64,000 bases of DNA from Chlorobiota bacterium. Lineage in GTDB: Bacteria; Bacteroidota; Chlorobiia; Chlorobiales; Chlorobiaceae. The translations under genes and the position numbers were made by a program. The stretch lies in NCBI GenBank assembly GCA_016866305.1, contig VGMX01000013.1, positions 1 to 64,000 on the forward strand, given 5' to 3'. The notes below the pieces were generated by a model. The model was not told the DNA's origin. It did no database searches and saw nothing but the letters and a program-made list of their open reading frames with translations. This document shows positions 9,971 to 20,113 of this stretch, piece by piece (positions within the stretch are counted from its first letter, which is position 1; each line of letters begins with the position of its first letter).

Positions 9971-10717
9971 ATGAAACAGGGCTTATTTACGGGGTTGCTC
10001 ATTGTTGTAACCTATGCGGTATCTCTCGGATTCTATGCATGGATGGGTACCACTCCTCCCGAATCGATGTTTCACGCCATCTGGAAGGGCGGGCCTATCG
10101 TCTCGGTGCTCATGGCCCTGATCCTCATGGTGATTGCCTATATCGTCGAACGTATCATTGCCCTCAACAAGGCGAGTGGCAAGGGTAATATTCCGCAGTT
10201 CGTTCAGAACCTCAAGCTCGATATCGAAAACGGCTCGATTGATGAAGCCATCGCAAAGTGCGACGAGCATCAGAGCTCGCTCTCCGCGGTGCTTCGCGCG
10301 GTGCTCGACCGGTACAAGAAAATGGTGAGCCTCAATATCGCCGACCGTGACAAGAAGATCAGTGAAATGGAAAAGGCCGTCGAAGAGGCTACGGTCATGG
10401 AGATGCCGCTTCTGGAGAAGAACCTGGTGGCAATTTCCACCATCGCATCGATCTCCACCATGGTGGGGCTCCTCGGCACCACGCTCGGCATGATCCGCGC
10501 GTTCGCCGCCATGGCCACCAGCGGTGCTCCCGATGCGGTGCAGCTCTCGCTCGGCATCTCGGAAGCGCTTTTCAATACGGCCCTCGGCATTGTCGGCGGC
10601 ATTATGGGTATCGTCACCTATAACGTCTTTACCAACAAGGTTGACCGGTTCAACTACATGATTGACGAGGCGGCATTTTACATCATCCAGACCCTTGGAA
10701 CCGGTAAAAACCAGTAA
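9971..10717 (+). CDS. exbB: ExbB/TolQ-type proton channel
   Basis: 248 residues of the MotA/TolQ/ExbB family. Transmembrane segments lie near 5-22, 38-55, 145-170 and 190-215; the conserved core STMVGLLGTTLGMIRAF lies in the third. It is first in a compact operon with two exbD genes and tonB (gaps of 5, 2 and 26 bp). ExbB pentamers conduct protons to energise TonB in driving outer-membrane transporters. TolQ cannot be excluded by sequence alone, but the TonB gene in the operon favours ExbB. Confidence 0.9.
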   Translation: MKQGLFTGLLIVVTYAVSLGFYAWMGTTPPESMFHAIWKGGPIVSVLMALILMVIAYIVERIIALNKASGKGNIPQFVQNLKLDIENGSIDEAIAKCDEHQSSLSAVLRAVLDRYKKMVSLNIADRDKKISEMEKAVEEATVMEMPLLEKNLVAISTIASISTMVGLLGTTLGMIRAFAAMATSGAPDAVQLSLGISEALFNTALGIVGGIMGIVTYNVFTNKVDRFNYMIDEAAFYIIQTLGTGKNQ

Positions 10718-10722
10718 CGACC

Positions 10723-11256
10723 ATGTCGAGAATCAAGGCAAAACGGGTCGGTTTCCGGATCGACATGACGCCGATGGTGGACGTGGCGTTTCTGCTCCTG
10801 ACCTTTTTCATGCTCACCACGAAGTTCCGGCCTCCTGATGTGGTTCAGATCGATCTGCCCTCTTCCCATTCCGAGCAGAAGCTGCCGGAGTCCGACGTGC
10901 TGACGGTGACCGTAAGCGGCCAGAACGGTTTTTTCATGGGGGTGTCCTCGCAGCAGTCCCGCGACAAGATTTTCAATTCGGTTGTCAAGCCCAAACTGCA
11001 GTCGGCAGGCCTTTCCGAAGCAGCCGTCGGTGATTCGCTCAAAAGCTTCCGGCTGGCTGAAAGCTTCCGGGTCAACCGGGAGGAACTCGACAAGTTCGTG
11101 GTCATGGCGCGTTTCGCCGATCCCAAGCTGCGCCCGGTTATCCGCGCTGATTCAGATGCCGACTACGAAGCGGTGAACCATGTCATCAAAGTCTACAAGA
11201 AAGCCAATCTTCTGACCTTCAACCTTGTAACCATGCTTGAAAGGGAGGTACACTGA
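10723..11256 (+). CDS. exbD: ExbD/TolR biopolymer transport protein (copy 1)
   Basis: 177 residues: a short basic N-terminus, one transmembrane helix containing the essential Asp in [17 protein letters not shown], and a periplasmic domain that likely binds peptidoglycan. It starts 5 bp after exbB and ends 2 bp before a second exbD. The DNA encoding the membrane helix is identical over 60 bp to that of the second copy, while the periplasmic domains have diverged, so the two may form a heterodimeric stator. Confidence 0.9.
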   Translation: MSRIKAKRVGFRIDMTPMVDVAFLLLTFFMLTTKFRPPDVVQIDLPSSHSEQKLPESDVLTVTVSGQNGFFMGVSSQQSRDKIFNSVVKPKLQSAGLSEAAVGDSLKSFRLAESFRVNREELDKFVVMARFADPKLRPVIRADSDADYEAVNHVIKVYKKANLLTFNLVTMLEREVH

Positions 11257-11258
11257 AC

Positions 11259-11783
11259 ATGGGAATGGTTGATTCTCCAAACGGAAACCGGTCGATTAAA
11301 AAGGGCCGCCGCCAGAAGAAAAGGATAGGCTTTCATCTCGACATGACGCCGATGGTGGACGTGGCGTTTCTGCTCCTGACCTTTTTCATGCTCACCACCA
11401 CCTTTGCCAAGTCCAATACCATGGAGATCAACATGCCTCCCGAACAGGGAGAGGTGAAGATCGCCGAGAACAATGTCATGACCGTGCGCATAGCCGGTGA
11501 CGGGATGGCGTATTGCTCGCTGGGAGAGGAGGCGCCGCGCAGAATTTCACTCTACGAGCCCGGCGACGACAGTCTGCTGGCCCTCAGCGGTGAGCTTCGC
11601 TCGCTTCTGCGCCAGCAGACTGCAGCAAACAAAAAACTGGTGATCGTGGTGAAAATCAGTGAGCAGGCCAAGTACAAATATCTTGTCGATCTTATCGACG
11701 AGCTTAATCTCATGAAAATCGACCGGTTCAGTCTCGATGACTATACCGATCAGGACGACGCTGAAATCAAAAGAGCTGTGTAG
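11259..11783 (+). CDS. exbD: ExbD/TolR biopolymer transport protein (copy 2)
   Basis: 174 residues with a basic N-terminal tail (KKGRRQKKR), the same proton-path helix as copy 1 and a distinct periplasmic domain ending in an acidic tail. An alternative start is ATG 11265. Tandem exbD genes in one operon are common in Bacteroidetes and Chlorobi, where both may be needed for the complex. It follows copy 1 by 2 bp and precedes tonB. Confidence 0.9.
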   Translation: MGMVDSPNGNRSIKKGRRQKKRIGFHLDMTPMVDVAFLLLTFFMLTTTFAKSNTMEINMPPEQGEVKIAENNVMTVRIAGDGMAYCSLGEEAPRRISLYEPGDDSLLALSGELRSLLRQQTAANKKLVIVVKISEQAKYKYLVDLIDELNLMKIDRFSLDDYTDQDDAEIKRAV

Positions 11784-11809
11784 CCTTCGGGTGAGAGCAA
11801 AGGAGTGAC

Positions 11810-12619
11810 TTGAAGGTGTCTTCAAAGCTTGACAACATTCACCGGGCTGCTTCTGAAAAAGCCGCAATCTGGTCTTTCGTCGAGGAGTTTCTCGATACCG
11901 ACCGGTTACGTTCGATTGATTACGGCAACCTTGCCCTCCGTCGCCAGGCCCATCTGTTTCTCTCGCACGGCGTCATTACCGCCATCGTGCTTCTCTGCAT
12001 GTTCTGGCTGGTGAGCGCGAACTGGAACAGACTGCTTTCACTGGCAGGTATTTCCCCCGATGAAGATGCACCGAGGGTCGAGTGCTATGAAGTGGTTACG
12101 AGCGTTACCCAGCTGCCGCCTCCACCGCCACTTGCAGCGCCGCCCCCCGCCGTGGTCACGCCGGCAACGGTTGCGCCGGTAACCCCGAATGTCGGCAAGA
12201 TCAAGACCGTCAAGGAAAGTGAGGTTCCGCAGGAGCAGACGCTTGCCACCCAGAGGGAGATCAAACAGGCAAACCAGAATCAGGGCAACGGTTCGGGTGT
12301 CGGCGCATCGGCAAGCGACGATGTGCCCATGTTTGTGCCCTGCGAGAAAATGCCGGGCTTTCTCGACCAGAAAAAACCTGCATATCCCGAGATGGCAAGG
12401 ACAGCGGGTATCGAGGGAAAGGTGTTCGTCAGCGTGCTGATCGGTGAGGACGGACGTCCCGTCAAGGCCAAGGTCATGAAGCGCGTTCCGGCTGACTGCG
12501 ACGTGTTCGATGCCGTCGCCATCCGTTCGGTTATGGAATCGAAATACTACCCCGGCATTCAGAACGGCAGCCCGATCAAGGTGTGGTTTACGGTGCCGAT
12601 CCGCTTCCAGCTCGATTGA
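11810..12619 (+). CDS. tonB: TonB-family energy transducer, TTG start
   Basis: 269 residues. A cytoplasmic N-terminal stretch of about 45 residues precedes one transmembrane helix ([17 protein letters not shown], about 46-63). A Pro-rich spacer ([12 protein letters not shown], then PATVAP repeats) spans the periplasm, and a C-terminal TonB domain ([20 protein letters not shown]) contacts TonB boxes. The start is TTG 11810 with AAAGGAG 5 nt upstream; no in-frame ATG lies before the helix. The long N-terminal extension is unusual next to classical TonB, where the helix begins near residue 10. It completes the exbB-exbD-exbD-tonB operon. Confidence 0.88.
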   Translation: MKVSSKLDNIHRAASEKAAIWSFVEEFLDTDRLRSIDYGNLALRRQAHLFLSHGVITAIVLLCMFWLVSANWNRLLSLAGISPDEDAPRVECYEVVTSVTQLPPPPPLAAPPPAVVTPATVAPVTPNVGKIKTVKESEVPQEQTLATQREIKQANQNQGNGSGVGASASDDVPMFVPCEKMPGFLDQKKPAYPEMARTAGIEGKVFVSVLIGEDGRPVKAKVMKRVPADCDVFDAVAIRSVMESKYYPGIQNGSPIKVWFTVPIRFQLD

Positions 12620-12625
12620 ATGCGG

Positions 12626-12877
12626 TCAGGTTCCCCCGTTTTTTTTTCGGTACAGGACCGCGAAGATGATCCACGCATAAGCGGCAACAAGCGTAAGCGG
12701 ACTGATGTAGAGGGAAAAAAAACCATCGACATCCCGTTCGAGGTACATTCCCAGATAACTTCCGGCTATAACCAGAGCCCCGCAGGCGATCATGATGTAG
12801 TTCACCGTACCGAGGGGCATGGCTGCGGAGTGCTTATTGTCCGGCTTTTTCCCGGCTTTCTTCGGTAAGGATTTCAT
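12626..12877 (-). CDS. Small membrane protein, DUF3098-like
   Basis: About 83 residues from ATG 12877: a Lys-rich N-terminus, then two hydrophobic helices ([17 protein letters not shown] and [14 protein letters not shown]) ending in a basic tail. This matches the DUF3098 family of Bacteroidetes/Chlorobi as I remember it. Its start overlaps the 3' end of argD by 44 bp on the same strand, implying coupled expression; ATG 12820 would give a non-overlapping 63-residue form. Function unknown. Confidence 0.6.
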   Translation of the reverse strand: MKSLPKKAGKKPDNKHSAAMPLGTVNYIMIACGALVIAGSYLGMYLERDVDGFFSLYISPLTLVAAYAWIIFAVLYRKKNGGT

Positions 12878-14048
12878 CGAGTACGGTGATACAGCGTTGA
12901 GCTTCGCCCGCACTGATGCAGAGCGGCGGAAGAAGCCTGATGACATTCTGGCTTGTTGCGTTGACAAGAACCTGTTTCTGCAGGGCTTTTTCCACATACA
13001 CCTTCGCCTCCTTGTCGACCGTTATACCGATCATCAGGCCGTACTGCCGGATATCGAGAATCTGGCTGTGGCGTGCGGCAAGTTCCTGAAGGCCGCCTTG
13101 CAGCATTTTGCCGATCTTGACGGCATGTTCCATGAGCCCGTCCGCCTGGATCGCCTCGATCATGGCAAGGCCCGCCGCGCAGGCGACCGGGTTGCCTCCG
13201 AAGGTGGTTCCGTGGTTTCCGTAACTGAACACCCCGGCCATTTTCTCGCTACCGATCACTGCGGCAAGCGGGAGCCCTCCGCCGAGCGGTTTTGCAAGGC
13301 AGACAAGATCAGGCTGGAGGCCGAAATGCATGTAGCTGAAAAACCTGCCTGTTCTACCGCAGCCCGCCTGGATTTCATCGGCAACAATCAGGAACCCGAA
13401 CCTGTCGCGCAATGCCACGAGTCTTGCAAGAAACTCCTCCGACAGGCAGTGAATGCCCCCCTCGCCCTGGACCACCTCGATAAAGACCGCTGCGGTTCTT
13501 TCCGATACCTTTGCTTCAAGGTCCCCAACGTCGTTGAAGGTGATCATGCCGGTTTCGGGAAGCAGCGGATCGAATCCGTCGGTATATTTCGCCTTTGCCG
13601 TCAGGGACATGGCGCCGTAGGTTCTGCCGTGAAAACAGTTGCTCAGCGACAGCACCTCTTTCTTGTCGTTGTTGCCCGTCATGGCAGCCTGTTTCCTTGA
13701 CATCTTGATGGCCGCTTCGATTGCCTCGGTTCCGCTGTTGGCGAAAAACACTTTCGAGAGCCCTGAAATGTCGAGCAGCTTCGCAGCAAGTTCAAACTGC
13801 GGTTCCAGCAGAAACAGGTTCGATGCGTGGATCAGTTTTGCCGCCTGGCCGGTGATGGCCTGCAACAGGCGCTTGTCGCCGTATCCGAGCGCATTGACGC
13901 CGATACCGGAAATCATGTCGAGATAACGGGTTCCGTCGCTGCTGACGAGCCAGCACCCTTCACCGTGCGTCAGGGCGACGGGCATGCGGGCGTAATTATG
14001 GAAAAAAAGAGTCTTTTCCGTCTCCTGTGTTACCGGCAGTGGTTTCAT
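12834..14048 (-). CDS. argD: Acetylornithine aminotransferase (class III)
   Basis: 404 residues, fold-type I PLP enzyme. The internal aldimine lysine is K253 in [14 protein letters not shown]; the cofactor Asp lies in [27 protein letters not shown] marks the phosphate-binding region. Length and motifs fit ArgD, which converts N-acetylglutamate semialdehyde to N-acetylornithine; ornithine or GABA aminotransferase would look similar. No other arginine genes adjoin it here. Confidence 0.85.
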   Translation of the reverse strand: MKPLPVTQETEKTLFFHNYARMPVALTHGEGCWLVSSDGTRYLDMISGIGVNALGYGDKRLLQAITGQAAKLIHASNLFLLEPQFELAAKLLDISGLSKVFFANSGTEAIEAAIKMSRKQAAMTGNNDKKEVLSLSNCFHGRTYGAMSLTAKAKYTDGFDPLLPETGMITFNDVGDLEAKVSERTAAVFIEVVQGEGGIHCLSEEFLARLVALRDRFGFLIVADEIQAGCGRTGRFFSYMHFGLQPDLVCLAKPLGGGLPLAAVIGSEKMAGVFSYGNHGTTFGGNPVACAAGLAMIEAIQADGLMEHAVKIGKMLQGGLQELAARHSQILDIRQYGLMIGITVDKEAKVYVEKALQKQVLVNATSQNVIRLLPPLCISAGEAQRCITVLDEILTEESREKAGQ

Positions 14049-14140
14049 GCTTTCTTAGACTTTGCACCCCTTTCGGGTGTTTTCGGTGTACTCAGACAAT
14101 GCGTTGAAAAAACTGATAATAATGATCTGCGGGTCTGCTG

Positions 14141-14353
14141 TCAAACATTTTCTTCCGGTTTTTTCAGGGCGGTGAGAACCCGTATCAGCCGCCATATGCC
14201 GTAGGCGCCGGTCAGCAACGCATAGAGCAGCAGATCGCGCCGTGCTTCCGGTGAGGGTGCGTATGCGAAGAGATACACGGAGAGCGCCGTTGCGATGAAG
14301 AGTGCCGAAAGCATCAGGCCGAGCACTGCCGGCAGACGGGAACCGGTTTTCAT
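14141..14353 (-). CDS. Small two-helix membrane protein coupled to ndh
   Basis: 70 residues with hydrophobic helices near 8-30 and 41-62 and a charged C-terminus (KKPEEN). Its ATG overlaps the stop of the preceding NADH dehydrogenase gene as ATGA (14350-14353), so it is almost certainly translated from the same message. I do not recognise a family. A role in anchoring or tuning the dehydrogenase is only suggested by the coupling. Confidence 0.65.
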   Translation of the reverse strand: MKTGSRLPAVLGLMLSALFIATALSVYLFAYAPSPEARRDLLLYALLTGAYGIWRLIRVLTALKKPEENV

Positions 14354-15648
14354 TCCGGTTTTTCCGGTTCTTTTTCACCGGAGCAGGCCGCCTCGGGATA
14401 GAAACGCCACTCCCGGTTCACAATCAGACGGGCGCCGTAACCGAAGGTGAAGTACGACCATCCCCACTGCATCAGGACGAAGATGCGATGCTTGAAGCTG
14501 GTCAGGTAGTAGATGTGCACCAGAAGCCACGCAAACCAGGCCGGCGCTCCATCGAACTTGATGCTGCCGATCTGCAGTATGGCCTTGTTCTTTCCGATCG
14601 TGGCCATCTGCCCCTTGTCGGTATAGCGGAACGGCTTGCGCGATTTCCCTTTCACTTCACCGATGATATTGCGTGCAATCGCCTGCCCCTGCTGCAGGGC
14701 GACAGGAGCAAGCCCCGGAAGCGGACCCGGAAGGCCGTGCGCGAAATGCGCCTGGTCTCCGCCGACGAAAATTTCCGGGTGTCCGGGAACGCTGAGGTCC
14801 TCCTCGACCATAATGCGTCCTATCCGGTCGGTCTCCACGCCCATCTCCTTTCCCGTATCGATAGCCGTGACGCCGGCAGCCCAGAGCACCGTGGCGGCTT
14901 CAATGCGTTCATTGCCGATCTGCACGCCGTTTTCATCCACGTCGCTCACCATGCTGCTGGTCCATACCTGAACGCCGAGCTTTTCGAGCGATCGGGTTGC
15001 CTTGCTGGCCAGGTCAGGATCGAATGACCCGAGAATGCGGGGCGCCGCCTCGACGATGAAAATTCGTGTCAGCTTCGGGTCGATCTGGCGGTAAAGCCGG
15101 GAGAGCGTGTAGCGGCTCATCTCTCCGATCGAACCGGCAAGCTCTACGCCGGTAGGGCCACCTCCCACGATCACGAAGGTGAGCAGCTTCTTGCGCTCGA
15201 CCGGGTCGCTCGTCCGCTCGGCGGCTTCGTAGGCCTCGAGCACCCGCCTTCTTATCTCCTTGGCCTGGGCAAGGTTTTTCAGGCCGGGAGCGTGCTCTTC
15301 CCACTGGTTGTTGCCGAAATAGTGGTGCTTCACGCCGCAGGCAAGAATCAGGTAGTCGTAAGGTATATCGGCGAAATCGGTTCTGACGATCCTGTTTTCC
15401 GTATCGATGTGCTGGGCGATGCCCTTGAACACCGTGATGTTATGATAGTTTGCCAGCATGTTTCTCAGCGGGGCGGCAATGTCCCCTTCGCCGAGAGCCG
15501 ACATGGCCACCTGGTACAGCAGCGGCTGGAACAGGTGGTAGTTCTTCCTGTCGATCAGGGTGACATCGATATCATGTCTGTTGCCGAGGAGCTTTGCGGC
15601 ATTGATGCCTGCAAATCCACCGCCTACAATGACGACGCGTTTTTTCAT
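14350..15648 (-). CDS. ndh: Type II NADH dehydrogenase
   Basis: 432 residues. The N-terminal FAD motif is VVIVGGGFAGINAAK (about 4-18), and a second Rossmann motif (FVIVGGGPTGVELAG, about 158-172) binds NAD(P)H. The FAD-contacting VGGDQAHF lies near 300. A C-terminal amphipathic or membrane stretch (YYLTSFKHRIFVLMQWGWSYF) fits peripheral membrane attachment as in NDH-2. It passes electrons from NADH to quinone without pumping protons. Sulfide:quinone reductase shares the fold, but I do not see its conserved cysteines. Confidence 0.85.
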   Translation of the reverse strand: MKKRVVIVGGGFAGINAAKLLGNRHDIDVTLIDRKNYHLFQPLLYQVAMSALGEGDIAAPLRNMLANYHNITVFKGIAQHIDTENRIVRTDFADIPYDYLILACGVKHHYFGNNQWEEHAPGLKNLAQAKEIRRRVLEAYEAAERTSDPVERKKLLTFVIVGGGPTGVELAGSIGEMSRYTLSRLYRQIDPKLTRIFIVEAAPRILGSFDPDLASKATRSLEKLGVQVWTSSMVSDVDENGVQIGNERIEAATVLWAAGVTAIDTGKEMGVETDRIGRIMVEEDLSVPGHPEIFVGGDQAHFAHGLPGPLPGLAPVALQQGQAIARNIIGEVKGKSRKPFRYTDKGQMATIGKNKAILQIGSIKFDGAPAWFAWLLVHIYYLTSFKHRIFVLMQWGWSYFTFGYGARLIVNREWRFYPEAACSGEKEPEKPE

Positions 15649-15857
15649 GGTGCTGTTCCGGGTGTCTCTGTCTTGTCGTATCCTTTTGTGATTCTCATTA
15701 ACCTTTTTTGCAACCGTAACCCCTTGTGATGCAAACGGTTCGCATCACTTTTCCGGGTTCGTGCGCGGTAAAGTACAAAAAAAACAGTGAAATCACCCGT
15801 TCTGTTCCTTGCTGTCCGGAGAAGTTGCACCAAAAAGTCCGGACGGCCATTTCCCGG

Positions 15858-16364
15858 TCAGGCGAGGCGGTCGATCAGCGAGGAGCATGCAGGATATCGT
15901 TCCCTCAGTACCTCCTTCGGCGCGAAGGTGAAATCCCGGAAATCGAAGCCGGGAGCCACGACGCAGCTTACCAGACTGTAGCCTTCCGTGCCGCTCGTTC
16001 CGGCATCGTGGCAGGCGCCGAACCAACTTTCGGCGGGAACGGCTTCCTGCAACACCTCATCCTTGTCCGGGTCAGGGCCGAGAAGAAAGGATGAAGGATC
16101 TCCTTCGGAAGGAAAGAAATGCACTCGCAGGGGGTTTCCTGCGTGATAGAACCAGAGTTCGTCGGAATGAATGCGGTGCAGTCTGGAGCGTTCTCCGGTT
16201 TTCAGCAGATAGAAGATGGCGGTTGCATGGCTCCTTGGTCCTCCGAAAGGTGAATCCGGGCCGAAACCATAGGTCCCGGGGCTCCGGTAGGTTTCGCGGT
16301 AGAAGCCGCCCTCCGGGTGCGGCTGCAGCCTGAGCCTTTCGATCCACTCTTCAGTTTTTCGCAT
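15858..16364 (-). CDS. Cupin-fold protein, DUF985 family
   Basis: About 168 residues from ATG 16364 ([11 protein letters not shown]); the open frame extends 16 codons further into purE. The conserved family opening [13 protein letters not shown] and the cupin elements [16 protein letters not shown] and [12 protein letters not shown] are present. The start overlaps the purE stop by 14 bp, so it is translationally linked to purE. The enzymatic activity of the family is not established. Confidence 0.8.
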   Translation of the reverse strand: MRKTEEWIERLRLQPHPEGGFYRETYRSPGTYGFGPDSPFGGPRSHATAIFYLLKTGERSRLHRIHSDELWFYHAGNPLRVHFFPSEGDPSSFLLGPDPDKDEVLQEAVPAESWFGACHDAGTSGTEGYSLVSCVVAPGFDFRDFTFAPKEVLRERYPACSSLIDRLA

Positions 16365-16866
16365 GCAGCATTTCCCGTATTTTCGCGGTTTTCTGGCGTG
16401 AGGCGTCGGCAAGCCTCACCCGGAACGCTTCAAGCGCCGTCATCAGCGCACTGTCGGAAAGCGCCAGAATCTGCACGGCAAGCAGCGCGGCGTTGCGGGC
16501 GTTGTCGATGCCGACCGTGGCGACCGGTATGCCTGCGGGCATTTGTACGATCGAGTACAGCGAATCCTGGCCGTTGAGTTTCTTGCTGAAAACCGGAACG
16601 CCGATGACCGGAAGCACCGTCATGGCTGCCGTAACGCCCGGAAGATGAGCGGCGCCGCCCGCTCCTGCAATGATGACCTTGAGCCCCCGGTTTTTGGCCG
16701 AAGCGGCATACTGCTCCAGGTCGCCGGGCGTGCGGTGCGCCGAGATGACCGAGATTTCCGAGGGGATTGCGAATTCGTCGAGCACATGAACGGCCTCTTT
16801 CATGATGTCGAAATCCGAATCCGATCCCATGAGAATGCCGACAAGCGGAGTGTTGTCCTGAGTCAT
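16351..16866 (-). CDS. purE: N5-carboxyaminoimidazole ribonucleotide mutase
   Basis: 171 residues from ATG 16866 ([18 protein letters not shown]); the frame stays open upstream but only this start gives the normal class I PurE length. The phosphate-binding GSDSD and catalytic His in ISAHRTP (H44) are present, as is the [13 protein letters not shown] loop. It converts N5-CAIR to CAIR in purine synthesis. It is divergent from hemN, with a promoter region of about 130 bp between them. Confidence 0.95.
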   Translation of the reverse strand: MTQDNTPLVGILMGSDSDFDIMKEAVHVLDEFAIPSEISVISAHRTPGDLEQYAASAKNRGLKVIIAGAGGAAHLPGVTAAMTVLPVIGVPVFSKKLNGQDSLYSIVQMPAGIPVATVGIDNARNAALLAVQILALSDSALMTALEAFRVRLADASRQKTAKIREMLHAKN

Positions 16867-16998
16867 AAAAAAGATTGCTCTTGCGGAACGGGATAACGCT
16901 CCGCCGGTTGAGAGATGTTTCTGAAATTTCCGGGTTTTATGTATCTTGTATCTTCCGGGGTGCAATTTCAAAAATAACACATGCAGAGGAAGATTACA

Positions 16999-18420
16999 AT
17001 GGCAATCAATCTAGCAGTAAAGTACAGCAATCCCGGTCCACGTTATACCAGCTATCCCACCATCCCTTCCTGGAGCGCAGACGGCGTTACCCAGGAGCAG
17101 TGGAAAGAGGCCATGATCAAGGGTTTCAACGACAGCAACGAGACCACCGGCATCAGCATGTACATCCACATTCCGTACTGCGAGAACTACTGCTACTTCT
17201 GCGGCTGCAACGCTCACCGCACCCAGGACCATTCGTTCGAGGAGCCCTATCTCGACGCACTGTTGAAGGAGTGGCAGATGTACCTCGACGTTTTTCCCGG
17301 TACGCTCAACGTCAAGGAGCTGCATATCGGCGGTGGTACGCCGACCTTTTTCAGCCCTGAAAACCTCATCCGTCTCGTTGACAACCTCTTCAAAACCGTC
17401 AACCGGATGGACAACCACATGTTCAGTTTCGAAACCAATCCCCGTTCCACCACCAAAGAGCATCTCGAAGCGCTCTACAGCGTCGGTTTCCGCAGGATGA
17501 GTTTCGGTATCCAGGATTTCGATCCCGTGGTGCAGCAGGAGATCAACCGCCTCCAGTCGTTCGAACTGGTCAGGGAGAAAGTCGATCTTGCACGCCGGAT
17601 CGGGTTCACCTCGGTGAATTTCGATCTGGTTTACGGCCTGCCGAAGCAGACGCTCGCAACCATTACCGACACCATCCGGAAAGTCATGGAGCTCAGGCCC
17701 GACCGTCTGGCGTTCTACGCTTATGGCCACAACCCGCACATGTACGAAGGACAGCGGAAGTTCAGGGAGGAGGACCTTCCGGTAGGGGACGTCAAGCAGG
17801 AACTGTACGACAAGGGCCGCGCAATGCTGGAATCGATCGGCTATCATGAGGTGGGCATGGATCATTTCGCGCTCGAGGGGGATACCCTTTACCTGGCCGC
17901 CAGGGACGGTTCCCTGCACCGGAACTTCATGGGCTACACCGAGAATACCACACAGATGATGATCGCACTCGGTGCTTCGTCGATCAGCGACACCTGGTAC
18001 GCTTTCGCCCAGAACGAACGCGGTGACCAGAAGTATATCGAAGAGGTCAACAAGGGGCGCTTTCCGATCCTTCGCGGCCATCTGCTTACCGACGAGGACC
18101 TTGTGCTCCGCCGTCACATCCTCAATCTCATGTGCCGCCAGGAGACCTCATGGGAAGACCCGAAGATGTACACCGAAGAACTCGATATCGCCCGGTACCG
18201 CCTGGAAGACATGGAGAACGACGGCATGGTGGTACTGCTTGAAAATGGCGTGCGCGTGACGGAGGTCGGGATTCCGTTCCTTCGCAACATCTGCATGGCT
18301 TTCGATGCCAGGCTCTGGCGCTCCGACAGTCTTTCGAAAGCTTACAATGTTTCCAGGGACATCCAGAAAGAGTATATCGAACGCGCCCGAAAGGCCAAGG
18401 AAGCCCAGCAGGTAAGCTGA
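16999..18420 (+). CDS. hemN: Oxygen-independent coproporphyrinogen III oxidase
   Basis: About 473 residues from ATG 16999, chosen because AGAGGA sits 9 nt upstream; an ATG at 16981 is also in frame. The radical-SAM cluster motif is C61-x3-C65-x2-C68 followed by C70, the HemN-type CxxxCxxCxC. GGGTPTFF and the HemN C-terminal domain follow. It decarboxylates coproporphyrinogen III to protoporphyrinogen IX anaerobically, needed for bacteriochlorophyll and heme in a strict anaerobe. A terminator follows the gene. Confidence 0.95.
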   Translation: MAINLAVKYSNPGPRYTSYPTIPSWSADGVTQEQWKEAMIKGFNDSNETTGISMYIHIPYCENYCYFCGCNAHRTQDHSFEEPYLDALLKEWQMYLDVFPGTLNVKELHIGGGTPTFFSPENLIRLVDNLFKTVNRMDNHMFSFETNPRSTTKEHLEALYSVGFRRMSFGIQDFDPVVQQEINRLQSFELVREKVDLARRIGFTSVNFDLVYGLPKQTLATITDTIRKVMELRPDRLAFYAYGHNPHMYEGQRKFREEDLPVGDVKQELYDKGRAMLESIGYHEVGMDHFALEGDTLYLAARDGSLHRNFMGYTENTTQMMIALGASSISDTWYAFAQNERGDQKYIEEVNKGRFPILRGHLLTDEDLVLRRHILNLMCRQETSWEDPKMYTEELDIARYRLEDMENDGMVVLLENGVRVTEVGIPFLRNICMAFDARLWRSDSLSKAYNVSRDIQKEYIERARKAKEAQQVS

Positions 18421-18436
18421 GCACAACAGGTAATCA

Positions 18437-18467
18437 GAAAGGGTGATCGGCAGTCACCCTTTTTTTA
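18437..18467 (+). terminator. Terminator of hemN
   Basis: Stem AAAGGGTGA / TCACCCTTT with a 6-7 nt loop followed by a run of seven Ts, 17 bp after the hemN stop. Confidence 0.85.
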
Positions 18468-18483
18468 TGTCCCCTAACACGAG

Positions 18484-19617
18484 ATGAAAAAAACAGTCAG
18501 GATAGGGTTTCTCGGCAGCGGCTGGGCGCAGGTTGCCCAGGCTCCGGCTTTTTCGCTGATCGAGGATGTCGAGCTTGCCGCCGTGGCCAGCCCGACCGAA
18601 GCTCGCCGTCGGAAATTCATGGAGCGCTTCGACATTCCGGAAGGGTACCCGGACTGGCGAGACCTGCTTGCAGCCGATCTCGACCTGGTCTGCGTGACCA
18701 CGCCGCCTTACCTGCATGCTCCGATGGTGACCGGGCTGCTGGAAAGCGGTAAAAGCGTACTGTGCGAGAAACCGTTCGCATTGACCGTTCAGGAAGCATC
18801 AGCCATGCATTTCACCGCTCTCCGCTCTTCCGGTCTTGCGCTCATCGACCATCAGTTACGTCTGCATCCGGCAGTTCGCTGCATGAAAGGGCTGATCGAC
18901 AGCGGAGAGATCGGCAAGGTGTATGAAGTGCGCGCCGTTGTGAACCTTGCGACCCGCAACCGGCCTGAACAGCGCTACTCATGGTGGAGCGATGCTGCAA
19001 AAGGCGGCGGGGCGCTCGGCGCTATCGGTTCGCATCTCATCGACCTGAACCGTTTTCTCGTCGGGGAGGTTTCCGAGGTGTGCTGCAACCTCTCAACCGC
19101 AATTCCGTACCGGACGGATGAGCTGGGCAAGCCTTGCCAGGTCACTTCCGACGACAGCTTTGCCCTGTTCATGAAGTTCGGCCCTTCATCCGTTGCTTTC
19201 GGTTCTTCATCGCTCATGCATGTCACGACTGTCGGTTCCTACACATGGTTCTCCTTCGAGGTAGTCGGGAGCCGCAAAACCATCCGGCTTGACGGCGCGG
19301 GCCGGCTGTGGGAGATAGCCAATACCGTGGAAAAGGTCGGGCGGAGCCTGATCGATGCTCCCCGCTGGAAGCAGATCGAACCCATGCTTCCCTGGGACGA
19401 ACTGGTGCTGCAGGAGCGGATCCGTCTCTCCTCGCTGGCCGTTCACGGTGTTTTTGCCGTCGGCTTCGCCTTTCTCGCCCACAGGATCGTGAAGGCTTTG
19501 CGCAACAAAGAACCGAAACTCTACGATGCCGCAGGTTTTGCCGATGGTCTCGTAATCCAGAAAATCCTCAAGGCCGCAGCGGATTCGCACCGGCAGCGGC
19601 AGTGGGTCAAAGTATGA
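18484..19617 (+). CDS. Gfo/Idh/MocA-family oxidoreductase
   Basis: 377 residues. An N-terminal Rossmann motif ([14 protein letters not shown], 7-20) and the family signature EKPFAL (about 97-102) with its catalytic lysine precede an alpha/beta C-terminal domain. A hydrophobic segment near 315-335 is unusual but within range. Substrates in this family are sugars, inositols or related polyols; nothing nearby narrows it. The SMR exporter gene follows after 6 bp and may be cotranscribed. Confidence 0.82.
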   Translation: MKKTVRIGFLGSGWAQVAQAPAFSLIEDVELAAVASPTEARRRKFMERFDIPEGYPDWRDLLAADLDLVCVTTPPYLHAPMVTGLLESGKSVLCEKPFALTVQEASAMHFTALRSSGLALIDHQLRLHPAVRCMKGLIDSGEIGKVYEVRAVVNLATRNRPEQRYSWWSDAAKGGGALGAIGSHLIDLNRFLVGEVSEVCCNLSTAIPYRTDELGKPCQVTSDDSFALFMKFGPSSVAFGSSSLMHVTTVGSYTWFSFEVVGSRKTIRLDGAGRLWEIANTVEKVGRSLIDAPRWKQIEPMLPWDELVLQERIRLSSLAVHGVFAVGFAFLAHRIVKALRNKEPKLYDAAGFADGLVIQKILKAAADSHRQRQWVKV

Positions 19618-19623
19618 CATGCC

Positions 19624-19941
19624 ATGGACTGGATACTGCTTGCGCTGGCCGGATGCCTTGAATGTGTCTGGGCGGTCGGTCTGAAATATACCGGGGGATT
19701 CTCGAAGCCTCTGCCGTCGGTGCTGACGATTGCAGCGATGGCCTGCAGCTTCTGGCTGCTCTCTCTGGCCATGAAAACCATTCCTGCAGGAACGGCCTAT
19801 GCGGTCTGGACCGGCATCGGAGCTGCCGGTGTGGCGATTGCCGGAATGCTCCTGTTTCAGGAATCGCGCGACATCGCCCGTATTCTCTGCATTCTGCTGA
19901 TTGTCGCCGGCGTGGCGGGGCTGCGTTTTTTTGCCCGCTGA
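19624..19941 (+). CDS. sugE: SMR-family exporter, SugE/Gdx type
   Basis: 105 residues with four transmembrane helices. The essential Glu is E13 in [13 protein letters not shown], and the fourth-helix region follows [13 protein letters not shown]. The motif [19 protein letters not shown] fits the SugE/Gdx branch, now known to export guanidinium in antiport with protons. I saw no guanidine riboswitch upstream; the gene starts 6 bp after the oxidoreductase. A Qac-type multidrug function is less likely from these motifs. Confidence 0.85.
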   Translation: MDWILLALAGCLECVWAVGLKYTGGFSKPLPSVLTIAAMACSFWLLSLAMKTIPAGTAYAVWTGIGAAGVAIAGMLLFQESRDIARILCILLIVAGVAGLRFFAR

Positions 19942-20113
19942 ACAGGCTTGTAATGGAGCCGGATTTTTTGATACATTCGTGTATGCGGCTTTGCTTAAGC
20001 AAGTACCCCAAACCCCAAAGTCCAAAAATCTGATGTTGTCTTATGGCAGAAACGAGTGCTTTCCGTCAGTTATCCGTTAAGGCTTTTTCGTTATCTGCTT
20101 CCGGCTGAGCAGT

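Noticed and set aside
17011-18117. 368-codon antisense frame opposite hemN
   Set aside because: Shadow frame; hemN carries all its motifs on the plus strand.
19600-19630. Guanidine riboswitch for the SugE/Gdx-type gene
   Set aside because: Only 6 bp separate it from the upstream gene, leaving no room for a leader; no guanidine aptamer seen in the vicinity.
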